DNA from: Bacillus altitudinis 41KF2b
Lineage (GTDB): Bacteria > Bacillota > Bacilli > Bacillales > Bacillaceae
Assembly (NCBI RefSeq): GCF_000691145.1
Contig: NZ_ASJC01000004.1
Span: forward strand, 284,531-348,530
Length of the DNA: 64,000 bases
Direction of reading: 5' to 3'
Shown here: positions 35,739-44,443 of the stretch, in pieces
Position numbering within the stretch: position 1 is the first letter of the stretch
How the letters are laid out: the number at the start of each line of letters is the position of its first letter
The notes under the pieces: model-generated
The model's database searches: none
Told to the model about the DNA's origin: nothing
The model's input: the letters and a program-made list of their open reading frames with translations, nothing else
Program-made: the position numbers and the translations under genes

Positions 35739-35771
35739 CAAAAAACACTCTTCAAAAAGAGTGTTTTTTAC
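35739..35771 (-). terminator. Terminator of ywqG
   Basis: AAAAACACTCTT/AAGAGTGTTTTT with T-run. The 180 bases between here and licT hold nothing else that I can identify. Confidence 0.95.
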
Positions 35772-35775
35772 AAAA

Positions 35776-36591
35776 TTAGGAGCAATCCCAGTTATAGACG
35801 ACATTTTCGAAATGTTTTCGTTTGAGGTCTTCTGGTTTGATAAAAAAGTTAGCAATGCCGCAATCTCCCCACAACATGTCCACTTCATCATCTGAGTCAA
35901 TTTGCAATAATAGCACAGTATGTTCTTGGTCTACATAGGTACGCGGGTCTTCTTGTGTAAAACCTGGGTATCCGCCAACTTTATGGCCAAAACCACTTGC
36001 TGTCTCATAAAATTCATCTAGCAATTGATCTGCTTCATCACCATCAATACCAACAGCATCTTCGAATAGATCCCAGCTTCGCTTTCCTGTGACTTTTTCA
36101 AAGCGGAAATCTTCTACACTGATCGTTTCGCTTGATAATTCACCTGTAATCGCGCCTTCCTTCGTAACTGGAAAATAAAAATCGTCAGGAATTTTCACGA
36201 ATGAAAAATCAGTCAATAAGTCTTCTTCAGCTAAGAAAGGTTCCTCAATAAATTTGATCCGAAAATCTTTTTGCTCTGTTTTATGGTCAATATTCATCCC
36301 ATAAAGATCATCATGTACAGAAATAAACACTTGCAAAAGTCCTGTTTCTGGGTAATCTTTCAGCTTTGGCAGCTGGCCGAAATTGATTTGTGCCAGCAGC
36401 TTCATAGGATGGCCTTCTCCATCAACGGGATATTCGTCGTTTTTTGGGAAATAAGGATCACCTGATATTTTGCTGTCATATGGTCCTGTTTTTCCTTGTT
36501 TTATCTGTAATTGAATCAGTGGTTTTTCAGTTTGATCTAACAATGGACGGTAAGGCGCAAGTACTTCTTGCAGCTTTGCTGATTGTGTCAA
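35776..36591 (-). CDS. ywqG: YwqG-family protein (DUF1963)
   Basis: 271 residues, cytosolic, with the DUF1963 pattern: SKISGDPYFPKNDEYP, LLAQINFGQLP, GGYPGFTQEDPR and the C-terminal LLLQIDSD then MLWGDCGIANFFI. No catalytic role is known. In B. subtilis ywqG stands directly upstream of ywqHIJKL; here it is 22 kb away from ywqHI and forms its own transcript. Confidence 0.88.
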   Translation of the reverse strand: MTQSAKLQEVLAPYRPLLDQTEKPLIQLQIKQGKTGPYDSKISGDPYFPKNDEYPVDGEGHPMKLLAQINFGQLPKLKDYPETGLLQVFISVHDDLYGMNIDHKTEQKDFRIKFIEEPFLAEEDLLTDFSFVKIPDDFYFPVTKEGAITGELSSETISVEDFRFEKVTGKRSWDLFEDAVGIDGDEADQLLDEFYETASGFGHKVGGYPGFTQEDPRTYVDQEHTVLLLQIDSDDEVDMLWGDCGIANFFIKPEDLKRKHFENVVYNWDCS

Positions 36592-36721
36592 GATGGGCTT
36601 CCTCCTTATGTATAGGTCTAATGATCAAAACAGGTCTCTCTTTTTCTATCATACAGAAGTGTAACTTCCCTGTCAGTGAAAAACCCGTCAATATCATGAC
36701 AAAAAACTCACTTCAACACGT

Positions 36722-36751
36722 TAAAAAACCTCCGATATGGCTGGAGGTTTT
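36722..36751 (-). terminator. Terminator of the chemoreceptor gene
   Basis: AAAACCTCC/GGAGGTTTT stem followed on the minus strand by T-run. Confidence 0.9.
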
Positions 36752-36764
36752 GTGATTCGTTTAT

Positions 36765-37604
36765 TTATTTCACTTGATAATTCACTAAGTCTGTTGCCAA
36801 TGATTTCATCGTTTCGTTCGTTTCGTGCAGCCCCTCAATAATTTTTGTGAAAGTGCCAACGAGTTCTGCTTGATGTTCAGAAGAAGCCACGATTTGTGCT
36901 ATTTCTTCTTCCATTCCTTTGATAGAGCCTTGCACATCTTTTAGCGCTGTTTCAATATCAGTCGTTGCCTGCTTCGCGTGAGTAGACAGCTTTCTCACTT
37001 CTGTAGCAACCACCCCAAAGCCTGCTCCTGCTTCACCGACTCTTGCAGCCTCAATGGATGCATTGAGTCCAAGTAAGTTCGTTTGATCAGAGATACCTTT
37101 GATGAGATTAGACACTTGGTTGATTTTAGAGGAATTTTCGACAGTGGTTTTTGTATTTTGTAGAATTTGTTCACTTGTCGCTTGTAGTTCCTCTGAATGT
37201 GCAGCCACTTGCTGTACCATCGCGACCAGTTTTTCGGAAGCATCGTTACTTTCCGTCATAATGTGTTCTAATCGTTGTTGATTCGTTTGGTCATATGCTA
37301 CACAGAAGGCAGCAATCACTTGACCATTGTCATCTTTAATCGGGACGGCGACGATGTCCATAGGAATACCGTACACCTCTTTAGGAATCTGGATAAATGA
37401 TGGCTCTCTCCCATTTTTCAACATCGAAAAGTTTTGGAACCCGGGAGCTACAACGTCCCCTGCTTTAAACCCTAAGTCAATGTTCCCGTGCTGCTGATAA
37501 TAAAGAACCTTCTCTTTCCCTAATACAGAAAAGGTTAGCTGCTCTCTCATAGCTAGTCCAACGATTGGTAAAGCGTCTATTATGTTATCAATTCTCTGTG
37601 ACAT
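36765..37604 (-). CDS. yfmS: Soluble methyl-accepting chemotaxis-like protein (YfmS type)
   Basis: 279 residues, no membrane segments. N-terminal sensory part (about 1-110) with PAS/GAF-like [23 protein letters not shown], then a short signalling coiled coil with the conserved hairpin [33 protein letters not shown] tip (split here: [20 protein letters not shown] then [17 protein letters not shown]). Length and layout match YfmS of B. subtilis, a cytosolic chemoreceptor. Ligand unknown. Confidence 0.88.
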   Translation of the reverse strand: MSQRIDNIIDALPIVGLAMREQLTFSVLGKEKVLYYQQHGNIDLGFKAGDVVAPGFQNFSMLKNGREPSFIQIPKEVYGIPMDIVAVPIKDDNGQVIAAFCVAYDQTNQQRLEHIMTESNDASEKLVAMVQQVAAHSEELQATSEQILQNTKTTVENSSKINQVSNLIKGISDQTNLLGLNASIEAARVGEAGAGFGVVATEVRKLSTHAKQATTDIETALKDVQGSIKGMEEEIAQIVASSEHQAELVGTFTKIIEGLHETNETMKSLATDLVNYQVK

Positions 37605-37716
37605 TCGCTCACGTTCATCCTCTCTTTTTCTCAGTACACTCTCTTTATCGGTTCTTTATATGATCTATTACAGCCTGCAATGTGTACTAATATCAACCAA
37701 ATGACCTAAGACATAT

Positions 37717-37755
37717 AAAACAGCCACATTCTATCAAGAGAATGTGGCTGTTTTT
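37717..37755 (-). terminator. Terminator of the tenA-ykoEDC operon
   Basis: AAAACAGCCACATTCT/AGAATGTGGCTGTTTT, 16-base perfect stem with T-run; overlaps the ykoC stop codon. Confidence 0.95.
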
Positions 37756-38488
37756 AAAAAAAGAACATGCATATCAACACACTAATGACGATGAAAAAAA
37801 GATACATGCAGTCGATCCATGAAGTGCTGATGACATGATAATACGTTCTCTCCCTCGTCCCTGTGAAGCCTCTTGCTTCCATCGCAATGGCTAGTCGTTC
37901 AGATTTCCGTACGCCTTGCGTGAAAAGAGGGAGTGCATAACGTATAAAGGCTTTCCAACTGTTTTTTTGCTTGTAACCTCTAATTTTATGTGCAGCCTTC
38001 ATTTGCTTCAATTCACTTTGAAACAACGGGATAAACCGGAAGCCTGCCAGCATCCCATATGCCCATTTGGGTGACATTCGGCATTGATGGATTAAGCTCA
38101 TCATAAAGGCCGTCAAATCAGTTGTTGATGTAAAAAGGAGACCAAATGTCACAAAGCCAAGCATTCTAAAAGAAATGGTCAGCCCATTTCTTAAACTCTC
38201 CTCTGTGATATGAAACCATGCCCACTTCCAAACTGTATGATCTCCCTTGCCAAAGGCTGCTATCATCCAAAACACGAGAATGAAAAAGAGCAGATAAGGT
38301 ACAAGTCTGGTGATGAGGTATTTCAAATTCCAGCCGCCTAGGACAAGTCCAATTCCAAGTGCAAACAGCCAGATGATGAACGTCGTTTTAGGATCAGAAA
38401 TCGCCATCAGACAGCACATCGCAAGGAGATGGGCGAGTAATTTCATGACTGGATTTACAGTGGATAGAAAGGAGTGATTACTTTGCAA
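37754..38488 (-). CDS. ykoC: ECF transporter T component (YkoC)
   Basis: 244 residues, about six membrane segments, CbiQ/EcfT family, with the coupling helices near AARG-like AIAMEARGFTGTRE and FIPLFQSELKQMKAAHKIRGY. Start is TTG inside the end of ykoD (11-base overlap). Energises uptake of a thiamin precursor together with YkoD and the S component YkoE. Confidence 0.9.
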   Translation of the reverse strand: MQSNHSFLSTVNPVMKLLAHLLAMCCLMAISDPKTTFIIWLFALGIGLVLGGWNLKYLITRLVPYLLFFILVFWMIAAFGKGDHTVWKWAWFHITEESLRNGLTISFRMLGFVTFGLLFTSTTDLTAFMMSLIHQCRMSPKWAYGMLAGFRFIPLFQSELKQMKAAHKIRGYKQKNSWKAFIRYALPLFTQGVRKSERLAIAMEARGFTGTRERTYYHVISTSWIDCMYLFFIVISVLICMFFF

Positions 38489-40076
38489 TCGTCATCACTT
38501 CCTTTCTTTCAGCCATATAGCGATAATGTAACGGCACTCTCAGCTCACAGGAAGTGACAAGTTCCTGATGAGAAAATAAATCAAAAGGCGTACCATCATA
38601 AACATGCTCCCCTTGATGAAAAACAAGCACCTGATCAGCGCACTCATCAACGAGTTCCATATCGTGTGTGACCATAATAATAGTGGTGCCTTGTCGTTGA
38701 CGTTCTTTTAAACGCCGGATTAACTCCCTCGCCGTTTTCTCATCCTGCCCGAAGGTCGGCTCATCTAAAATGAGTACATCCTGATCAAAAAGAAGCATCG
38801 TGGCAACACTTAATCTTCTTTTTTGTCCTAAGCTTAAGGTGAAAGGATGCGCGTCTCTATGCTTCTCTAGACCGAACTCCGCCAATAGCTGATTCGTTTT
38901 TTCTTGCACCACAGACTCTGACCAATTTCGCTGTCTCCCACCAAATGCGATTTCATCAAACACTGTGTCCTGTATAAATTGAAGTTCTGGATTTTGAAAT
39001 ACAAAGCCGGCTTTTTCATATAATGTTCGGTCAGACCACTTTTTCAGGTGTTTTCCTTTTAAAAAAATGTGACCTTTTTTTATTGGTTCTAAACGGATGA
39101 CATGTTTAAGAAACGTACTTTTTCCGCTGCCATTTTCACCAATGATCGCAACCCAATCTCCTGCTTTTATATCAACGTGCAGGTCATCTATAATGCTTTT
39201 TTTCCCGTAGCTTAATTGTAGATGATCTGTGCGAATAATGACCTCTCGATTTGTTGATGACAATTTCTCATGACGTTCTTTTCTCGCCTCAAAGGTTTGC
39301 AAGAGTGTTTGACTCAGTGGATGAAACGGATCTTGTACGATAGTGGACCATTTCTCGGGAAATATTTTCGGACGCCAAATGCCGGCTTCTTTCATTTCTC
39401 CCTCAAATGTGTTCATCACGTCTTTTGGCGTTCCATCTGCTATGATACGGCCTTGATGATCTAACAAGATCACCCGATCCATCCACTCGATGACACCGTC
39501 TAACACATGCTCCACAAAAATCATCGTCTGATTCTGTTCAGCCGAAAGCTGCTGAAGCAATTGAAATATCTCCATTCTTCCTGCTGGGTCAAGCTGTGCA
39601 GTCGGTTCATCAAAGAACAGGACATCTGGCTCTAATGCTAGTAAACAAGCAAGCGCCAACCGCTGCTTCATTCCGCCAGATAAGGTATGAATATCTGTAT
39701 TTGGGTCGACATCTAGCTGTACTTTTTTCATGAGATGCTGAATCATATCATCCATTTGTTCACGAGGGACAGATCGATTCTCTAAGCTAAACGCAATTTC
39801 TTCATTGACTCGGTGCATACAAAACTGCGAATCTGGGTCTTGAAACATGACACCAGTATGCCTTTGCCGCATCACTTCTCCCTGTACTTCAGCTTCCATA
39901 TGCTCTGGAATAATGCCAGCAAGCACAGAAATCAGCGTAGATTTCCCGCTTCCACTTGGTCCTAAAATCAGCACCTTTTCCCCCTTTTGAATAGAAAGAG
40001 ATACTTGATGAAGAACGGGATTCGCCTGTTCATAAAAACGGACAGTGAGATTACTGCACGCGAGAAATGAATCCAT
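38478..40076 (-). CDS. ykoD: ECF transporter double ATPase (YkoD)
   Basis: 532 residues with two fused ABC ATPase domains. First: Walker A GPSGSGKSTL, signature LSGGMKQRLALA, Walker B VLFFDEPTAQLD. Second: GENGSGKSTFLKH, LSLGQKRRLSVA, VLILDEPTFGQD. ATG 40076 follows TAAGGGTGA and overlaps ykoE. Drives the thiamin-precursor ECF transporter. Confidence 0.95.
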   Translation of the reverse strand: MDSFLACSNLTVRFYEQANPVLHQVSLSIQKGEKVLILGPSGSGKSTLISVLAGIIPEHMEAEVQGEVMRQRHTGVMFQDPDSQFCMHRVNEEIAFSLENRSVPREQMDDMIQHLMKKVQLDVDPNTDIHTLSGGMKQRLALACLLALEPDVLFFDEPTAQLDPAGRMEIFQLLQQLSAEQNQTMIFVEHVLDGVIEWMDRVILLDHQGRIIADGTPKDVMNTFEGEMKEAGIWRPKIFPEKWSTIVQDPFHPLSQTLLQTFEARKERHEKLSSTNREVIIRTDHLQLSYGKKSIIDDLHVDIKAGDWVAIIGENGSGKSTFLKHVIRLEPIKKGHIFLKGKHLKKWSDRTLYEKAGFVFQNPELQFIQDTVFDEIAFGGRQRNWSESVVQEKTNQLLAEFGLEKHRDAHPFTLSLGQKRRLSVATMLLFDQDVLILDEPTFGQDEKTARELIRRLKERQRQGTTIIMVTHDMELVDECADQVLVFHQGEHVYDGTPFDLFSHQELVTSCELRVPLHYRYMAERKEVMTIAK

Positions 40077-40650
40077 GCTGGTCACCCTTACTTCGTTTTT
40101 CTTTCATGATGGCATATTGATTCAGCACACCTGTTTTAGATAAAGCATCCACCACAACCTTTGCCAAGCAACCACCGAGTAACATGCCGCTAATGACTTG
40201 AGTGACAAGGGTCATGAGTAACACTTGAGGCGTGTAATAGCCGAATCCATTGGCAATGAGGCTATATGCCATTGCCCCTACTGCTGCAAAGGCACCAGAC
40301 AACATGAGTGTCCACATGCGATATCGCTTATAGCCAAATAGAACGAAGGCGATTTCTGCTCCAAGTCCTTGGCACACACCAATCAAAAGCGCAGAAAGAC
40401 CGAAGTGGCTGCCTGTCAGTAATTCCACGGCGGCGGCAGCTGTTTCTGCGATGAGGGCAGCGCCAGGCTTTTGGATAATGTAAGCAACGATTGGACTGGC
40501 AATGACCCAAATTCCGAACATGATGTTGCCTCCTGCTGGACCGACAAGGGCTGTAATCGGTAAATAAAGAGTCGACCACCCTAAATAGATGACTCCGCAT
40601 GCCACAGATAAAATGACAGCAAGAACGACTTCTTTCATCTTCCATGTCAT
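40051..40650 (-). CDS. ykoE: ECF transporter substrate-binding membrane protein (YkoE)
   Basis: 199 residues, about five or six membrane segments, YkoE/ThiW-like S component (VVLAVILSVACGVIYLGWS, GPAGGNIMFGIWVIASPIVA, ETAAAAVELLTGSHFG). ATG 40650 overlaps the tenA stop as ATGA and has GGAGGTG eight bases upstream. The soluble HMP/thiamin-binding YkoF of the B. subtilis operon is absent here; tenA takes its place. Confidence 0.92.
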   Translation of the reverse strand: MTWKMKEVVLAVILSVACGVIYLGWSTLYLPITALVGPAGGNIMFGIWVIASPIVAYIIQKPGAALIAETAAAAVELLTGSHFGLSALLIGVCQGLGAEIAFVLFGYKRYRMWTLMLSGAFAAVGAMAYSLIANGFGYYTPQVLLMTLVTQVISGMLLGGCLAKVVVDALSKTGVLNQYAIMKEKRSKGDQHGFISRVQ

Positions 40651-41333
40651 GAAGAATGCACCTCCATTTGGACAGGCCACTCTTCGACAGTAAAGGCCAT
40701 GTCCCAGAATTTATACTCAAGCTGACAGCTTAAGATGAAGTGCTGTTTCATTTTCTTCTTTTCCTTCTCACTTGCTTCTTCCGCCCACTGATCAAGCCGT
40801 TTGCAAAGCTCCACTGTAACAGAGTCCGTTAACCCGCCATAAAACGTGATCCACTCATAGAATGGATGGGCAGGATCGGGCTCTACATCTCTGAGCATTC
40901 GGTTGCCTATTTCCCAATAGGTCCATGGGCAAGGGAGCAAAACCGCAATGATTTCTCCTAGCGTCCCTTCCTCGGCGACTTGCAGCATGTGATGAATATA
41001 GTGATGAGCACTTGGCGCCAAAGATGCACCTTGCAGTTCATCATAAGCGACACCTGCCACCCGGCAAAGGTTTTGATGAGGATGTGTCTCACTATCAAGG
41101 ACAAAAGCCATTTGTTGATGGAAAAAGGTAATGTCCTCTCTGTCTGTACATCTGCTAATGGCTGCCGCATAAATTTTAATAAAGGCATTTAAATATTCTA
41201 CATCCTGTTTGACATAATGAATGATCTGTTCCTTTTCGAGTTCTCCTGCTGCGAGTCCTCTCACAAACGGATGCTGATAAATCGCTTCAAATAATGGTTC
41301 TGCTTCTTGCCTTAATTGGGTTGAAAATGTCAT
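40647..41333 (-). CDS. tenA: Aminopyrimidine aminohydrolase TenA
   Basis: 228 residues. Salvages base-degraded thiamin by hydrolysing aminomethylpyrimidine to HMP. The catalytic Cys is in VLLPCPWTYWEIG; DVEYLNAFIKIYAAA, YGGLTDSVTVEL and FILSCQLEYKFWDMAF provide the active-site Asp, Tyr and Glu. First gene of the operon behind the TPP riboswitch. Coupling to an ECF transporter suggests that the imported compound is a degraded pyrimidine. Confidence 0.95.
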   Translation of the reverse strand: MTFSTQLRQEAEPLFEAIYQHPFVRGLAAGELEKEQIIHYVKQDVEYLNAFIKIYAAAISRCTDREDITFFHQQMAFVLDSETHPHQNLCRVAGVAYDELQGASLAPSAHHYIHHMLQVAEEGTLGEIIAVLLPCPWTYWEIGNRMLRDVEPDPAHPFYEWITFYGGLTDSVTVELCKRLDQWAEEASEKEKKKMKQHFILSCQLEYKFWDMAFTVEEWPVQMEVHSS

Positions 41334-41365
41334 AAAAAAAGCCTCCTCTTTTTCAGTTGAATAAA

Positions 41366-41395
41366 TGAAAAAGCCACCCCAAATGGAGCGGCCTT
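41366..41395 (-). terminator. Riboswitch-controlled terminator before tenA
   Basis: GGCCGCTCC/GGGGTGGCT stem followed by T-run on the minus strand, between the TPP aptamer and the tenA start. Confidence 0.85.
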
Positions 41396-41431
41396 CTTAT
41401 CGATTCAATCATGAATAAGACAAGGTCCAGC

Positions 41432-41520
41432 TCCACTTCCCTCCGCTAGTACAAACTAGATCAGGTTCAAAGGGTCCAAGATTTCCTCTTGTCTCAGTCA
41501 TACATGACTCCCCTAGTGGA
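41432..41520 (-). promoter_or_regulatory. TPP riboswitch (THI box)
   Basis: On the minus strand: TCCAC...GTGGA closing stem, AGGGGAGTC, the CTGAGA box, ACCCTTTGAACCTGATCTAG and the GCGGAGGGAAGTGG end. This is the full THI-box pattern; TPP would promote termination upstream of tenA. Confidence 0.97.
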
Positions 41521-41580
41521 CTTTTGTCATTTAATTATCTTTACTCTACACATGTGGCGATTTGATGTCAACCGCCGATC

Positions 41581-42708
41581 TTAATTCAATGTATTGATCG
41601 TTGGCAGCTTCTCGATCCCTGCTGCATAGTAGAAATTAAGGACACTGAAGAAATCAATTGGCTTTCCTGTCTTTAAATCAACAGCCAAAATATGATCGCC
41701 GTAATTTGTCAGGTCATCAATGTCTAAACGCCTTGGCGTTGTCTTTCCGAGAGTATCAACAAAGCTGCTATGGTAGTACTGCCCACTAGCAAACGATGAT
41801 TCATGATACATAAATAATGTTTCCACATCTAAGTAGACAAGAATGGCCTCAGAGGAACTCGCATATGGAGCAGAGTACGATACTGGTGCCGAAATACTTT
41901 TCACTTTTACACTGTCAACAGAATGCGTTCTCTGTTGATATTTTCCATCATATGAGAAATAAAATACACGCTCCCATTTATAATCAGCGGTCTTAGATTG
42001 TTTGTTATACACTTTTGTACCATTTGCGAAAACATCCCCATTGGCATACGAAGCAACAAAGTATTGCAACGTTGATGACAGGGATTCAGCACCTGTGAAA
42101 TTTGGTGGGTTTTTTGCATTCACCTGTAATGTATATGAGTCTCCAAAGTCTCCACCGCTAGTAATACCAAACGCATAATCACCCGCTGGTAAATTGCTTA
42201 ACGCAAGCAGACTGCCTGCTGGTTGAATCAGATCCGTTGGATAAGCTTGTCCTTCTTCATAATCAATAACAAATAACTGAACGAAATAATCAGCATTTGG
42301 AGAGGTAATCCGGCTGATGAGCGCCTGAGGGGACGATGTACTTAAGAACCATAAATCAACTGGATCTTCCTCGTTTAAAACTGCCGATTGATTAATAGCT
42401 AGTCCATCAATAGAGCGAACGGCAGACGTGCGCATCTTTCCATCTGCAGCCGCTTTTCGTTTAATACTTATTCCCTTTTTCTTATCTACTTTAAATGATT
42501 TTTTTACTTCCTTCTGTTGAACCGCAGTCCCTTTATCCTGCTTTTCAAACGACTCTTGCACTTGCTGAATGGCTTTTTCAGTCAGTGGCGATACTTTTTC
42601 ACTTGATTTTGGTGCATCTTCTGCTTTGATTGCTGGTGAAAATAAACCTGTTGTGACCAATAAAATAGACAGTAAGGCGGCGGTGATTTTGACATAAAAT
42701 GCTCTCAC
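41581..42708 (-). CDS. Secreted protein of unknown function
   Basis: 375 residues. Start is GTG after AAGGGGATGTTCCT. A signal peptide (ITAALLSILLVTTGLFSPAIKA) is followed by a charged Lys/Glu-rich region to about residue 90 and a mostly beta domain with SLLALSNLPAGDYAFGITSGG and DSYTLQVNA, which resembles a pre-peptidase C-terminal or bacterial Ig-like beta sandwich. The C-terminal 180 residues (YKWERVFYFSYDGKYQQR, DHILAVDLKTGKPIDFFSVL) match nothing I know. No lipobox or sortase motif; probably released. Confidence 0.75.
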   Translation of the reverse strand: MRAFYVKITAALLSILLVTTGLFSPAIKAEDAPKSSEKVSPLTEKAIQQVQESFEKQDKGTAVQQKEVKKSFKVDKKKGISIKRKAAADGKMRTSAVRSIDGLAINQSAVLNEEDPVDLWFLSTSSPQALISRITSPNADYFVQLFVIDYEEGQAYPTDLIQPAGSLLALSNLPAGDYAFGITSGGDFGDSYTLQVNAKNPPNFTGAESLSSTLQYFVASYANGDVFANGTKVYNKQSKTADYKWERVFYFSYDGKYQQRTHSVDSVKVKSISAPVSYSAPYASSSEAILVYLDVETLFMYHESSFASGQYYHSSFVDTLGKTTPRRLDIDDLTNYGDHILAVDLKTGKPIDFFSVLNFYYAAGIEKLPTINTLN

Positions 42709-42805
42709 AGGAACATCCCCTTTTCCCTAATTTGGGTTTTTTACCCTGTGATTATTTTACCATTTTTCTAATACTTGTTTTGGACTTTTTTAGGAAATTT
42801 TCATA

Positions 42806-42842
42806 ACAAAAAACCAGCCGTATGAGTCACGACTGGTTTATT
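42806..42842 (-). terminator. Terminator of the DJ-1 gene
   Basis: AAACCAG/CTGGTTT with inner CGT/ACG and T-run on the minus strand. Confidence 0.75.
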
Positions 42843-42849
42843 TGATGAT

Positions 42850-43506
42850 TTATGCAATGGTTTTGACAAATAAGCGTGCTGTTTCTGCACTTGATCCTGG
42901 ATTTTGTCCAGTAATAATTTGTCCGTCTACAACAGCGAATGGCGCAAATGCATCGCCTTTTTCAAATGCTGCCCCTTGCTCGCGAAGTTTTGTTTCCAAT
43001 AAAAATGGAACTTTAGATGTCAGCTGAACAGCATCCTCTTCCTCGTTTGTGAATCCTGTTATTTTCTTGCCGTCGATAAATGATTTTCCATCACGATCCT
43101 TCACATCAACAAAGGCAGAAACGCCATGGCAAACTGCCCCAACGGCTCCATTTTTGTCTGAAATCGCTAAGATCGCATCGGCAACCAGTTGATTGGACGC
43201 AAAGTCGATCATTGGCCCATGTCCTCCAGCAAAGAAAATGCCATCATACTCAGCTGGGTTTACATCTGTCAGTGCCTTTGTGTCTTGAAGTAATTCATAC
43301 ACATCTTGATATTGTGCTGGAACTCCTTCAGGAATTGAATTTTTATCGATCGGTACTGTTCCACCTTTTATTGAAACGATTTGCACGTTTAGTCCATTTT
43401 CTTTAAAAATATGAAATGGCTCGGCCAATTCTTCTAGCCATAAGCCTGTTGGGTGTCCGTTCATTTCTGAGCTGCTTGTTGATACTAATAAAACGTTCTT
43501 GCTCAA
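42850..43506 (-). CDS. DJ-1/PfpI-family protein, glyoxalase III / Hsp31-like
   Basis: 218 residues. The nucleophilic Cys is in VGAVCHGVSAF with GIFFAGGHGPMIDF and SSEMNGHPTGLWLEELAEP upstream, the pattern of the Hsp31-like branch (Cys, His, Glu). These enzymes turn methylglyoxal to lactate without cofactor or repair glycated thiols. TTG 43506 is preferred because AAAGGATG is nine bases ahead; the ATG at 43515 sits directly on that site. Single gene. Confidence 0.88.
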   Translation of the reverse strand: MSKNVLLVSTSSSEMNGHPTGLWLEELAEPFHIFKENGLNVQIVSIKGGTVPIDKNSIPEGVPAQYQDVYELLQDTKALTDVNPAEYDGIFFAGGHGPMIDFASNQLVADAILAISDKNGAVGAVCHGVSAFVDVKDRDGKSFIDGKKITGFTNEEEDAVQLTSKVPFLLETKLREQGAAFEKGDAFAPFAVVDGQIITGQNPGSSAETARLFVKTIA

Positions 43507-43763
43507 CTTGATCATCCTTTCTATTTATCATGTGGCTATTTTATATTTTGCACAATTAAATATCAAGCAATCAGACTTGGGTGCAACTCTTTATGTTATA
43601 CCCGATTTTTTAAAAAATATAGCCTCACTTCAAATCTAATCATTCTGTCACATTCTATTGACAGGGAATTTCATGTAAAATTGTGATGAAATGATATAAT
43701 ATGAGAAACAATTGACAGACCTCTTGCGCTAGAGGGAATTTAAAAGGAGGAGTGGAAAAAGAG

Positions 43764-43928
43764 ATGAAAACCTATTCGATTGTGATGATTATCATCACGC
43801 TCTGTATCATATTGGCTGTCTTTTTAATGAATCTTACGGGCGTCATGTATGGAAAAATCATATTGGCTGTCGCTGTTGCCCTTTGTCTTACGTCCATTAT
43901 TCGTTTGATGGGAATGCGTAAAAGATAA
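43764..43928 (+). CDS. Small two-segment membrane protein, 54 residues
   Basis: ATG with AAAGGAGGAG thirteen to seven bases upstream. Two hydrophobic helices (YSIVMIIITLCIILAVFLM and IILAVAVALCLTSIIRLMG) joined by a short turn, ending in RKR. Proteins like this are common in Bacillus and uncharacterised. A TATAAT at about 43696 may be its -10. A GC-rich hairpin directly follows the stop. Confidence 0.7.
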   Translation: MKTYSIVMIIITLCIILAVFLMNLTGVMYGKIILAVAVALCLTSIIRLMGMRKR

Positions 43929-43953
43929 AAGCCGCCCTCTGGGGCGGCTTTAC
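43928..43953. terminator. Terminator after the small membrane gene
   Basis: AAAGCCGCC/GGCGGCTTT with a four-base loop. The adjoining dispersed repeat begins two bases later. Confidence 0.7.
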
Positions 43954-43954
43954 C

Positions 43955-44066
43955 GTGTAGACAAACCCTGACATTCGGTGTCAGTCCTGCGCTTCGGTGC
44001 TCATCAATGTCAAATTCGCTCCGATGCTCGTCCTTCCTAAACTGCAAAGGTTTTCTATCACGCTGA
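43955..44066 (-). repeat. Dispersed ~112-bp intergenic repeat, copy 1
   Basis: Read on the minus strand it runs from CAGCGTGATAGAAAACC to GGTTTGTCTACACG, with the ends forming an imperfect inverted repeat and the shared core GGAAGGACGAGCA...GCGAATTTGACATT...GCGCAGGACTGACACCGAATG. About 85-90 percent of it is repeated at 49097-49217. It contains open frames only by chance. It lies between gene ends. Confidence 0.85.
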
Positions 44067-44071
44067 TAGGA

Positions 44072-44443
44072 TTATATAGCCAGGATAAGTGCAATTAATG
44101 CAAGAAAAGCTGGTAACCCTTGTTTGATGATAATCGATTTATTAGACGTCACCCCGCCAAATACTGCTGCGATGAACACACAAAGAACGAAAAATAGCTG
44201 AATCATATATCCTACGGTATTCGAACCAAGAATGAGCCCCCAAATGAGTCCAGCAGCTAGAAAGCCATTGTATAGCCCTTGATTAGCAAACATCACTTTC
44301 ACATTTGGATCCTTTTGTAAGTGTTCAGGCAGATTGAAAGATCTTTTCGCCATTTTTGATTCCATAAAAAACATTTCTAGTAACATGATGACAATGTGCT
44401 CTAAAGCGACAATTCCTACTAAAATCATTGCTAAAATATTCAA
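44072..44443 (-). CDS. DUF1304 membrane protein
   Basis: 123 residues, four membrane segments. LEHIVIMLLEMFFME at the start, FANQGLYNGFLAAGLIWG in the middle and GGVTSNKSIIIKQGLPAFLAL at the end are the DUF1304 signature. Start is TTG, overlapping the stop of the upstream gene by three to four bases, with AAAGGAATTC upstream. Function unknown. Confidence 0.85.
   Translation of the reverse strand: MNILAMILVGIVALEHIVIMLLEMFFMESKMAKRSFNLPEHLQKDPNVKVMFANQGLYNGFLAAGLIWGLILGSNTVGYMIQLFFVLCVFIAAVFGGVTSNKSIIIKQGLPAFLALIALILAI

Noticed and set aside
43772..44047. 91-codon minus-strand frame between the small membrane gene and the DUF1304 gene
   Set aside because: It is made of dispersed-repeat sequence and the antisense of the 54-residue gene; the repeated EHRS motif comes from the DNA repeat. 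No ribosome binding site.
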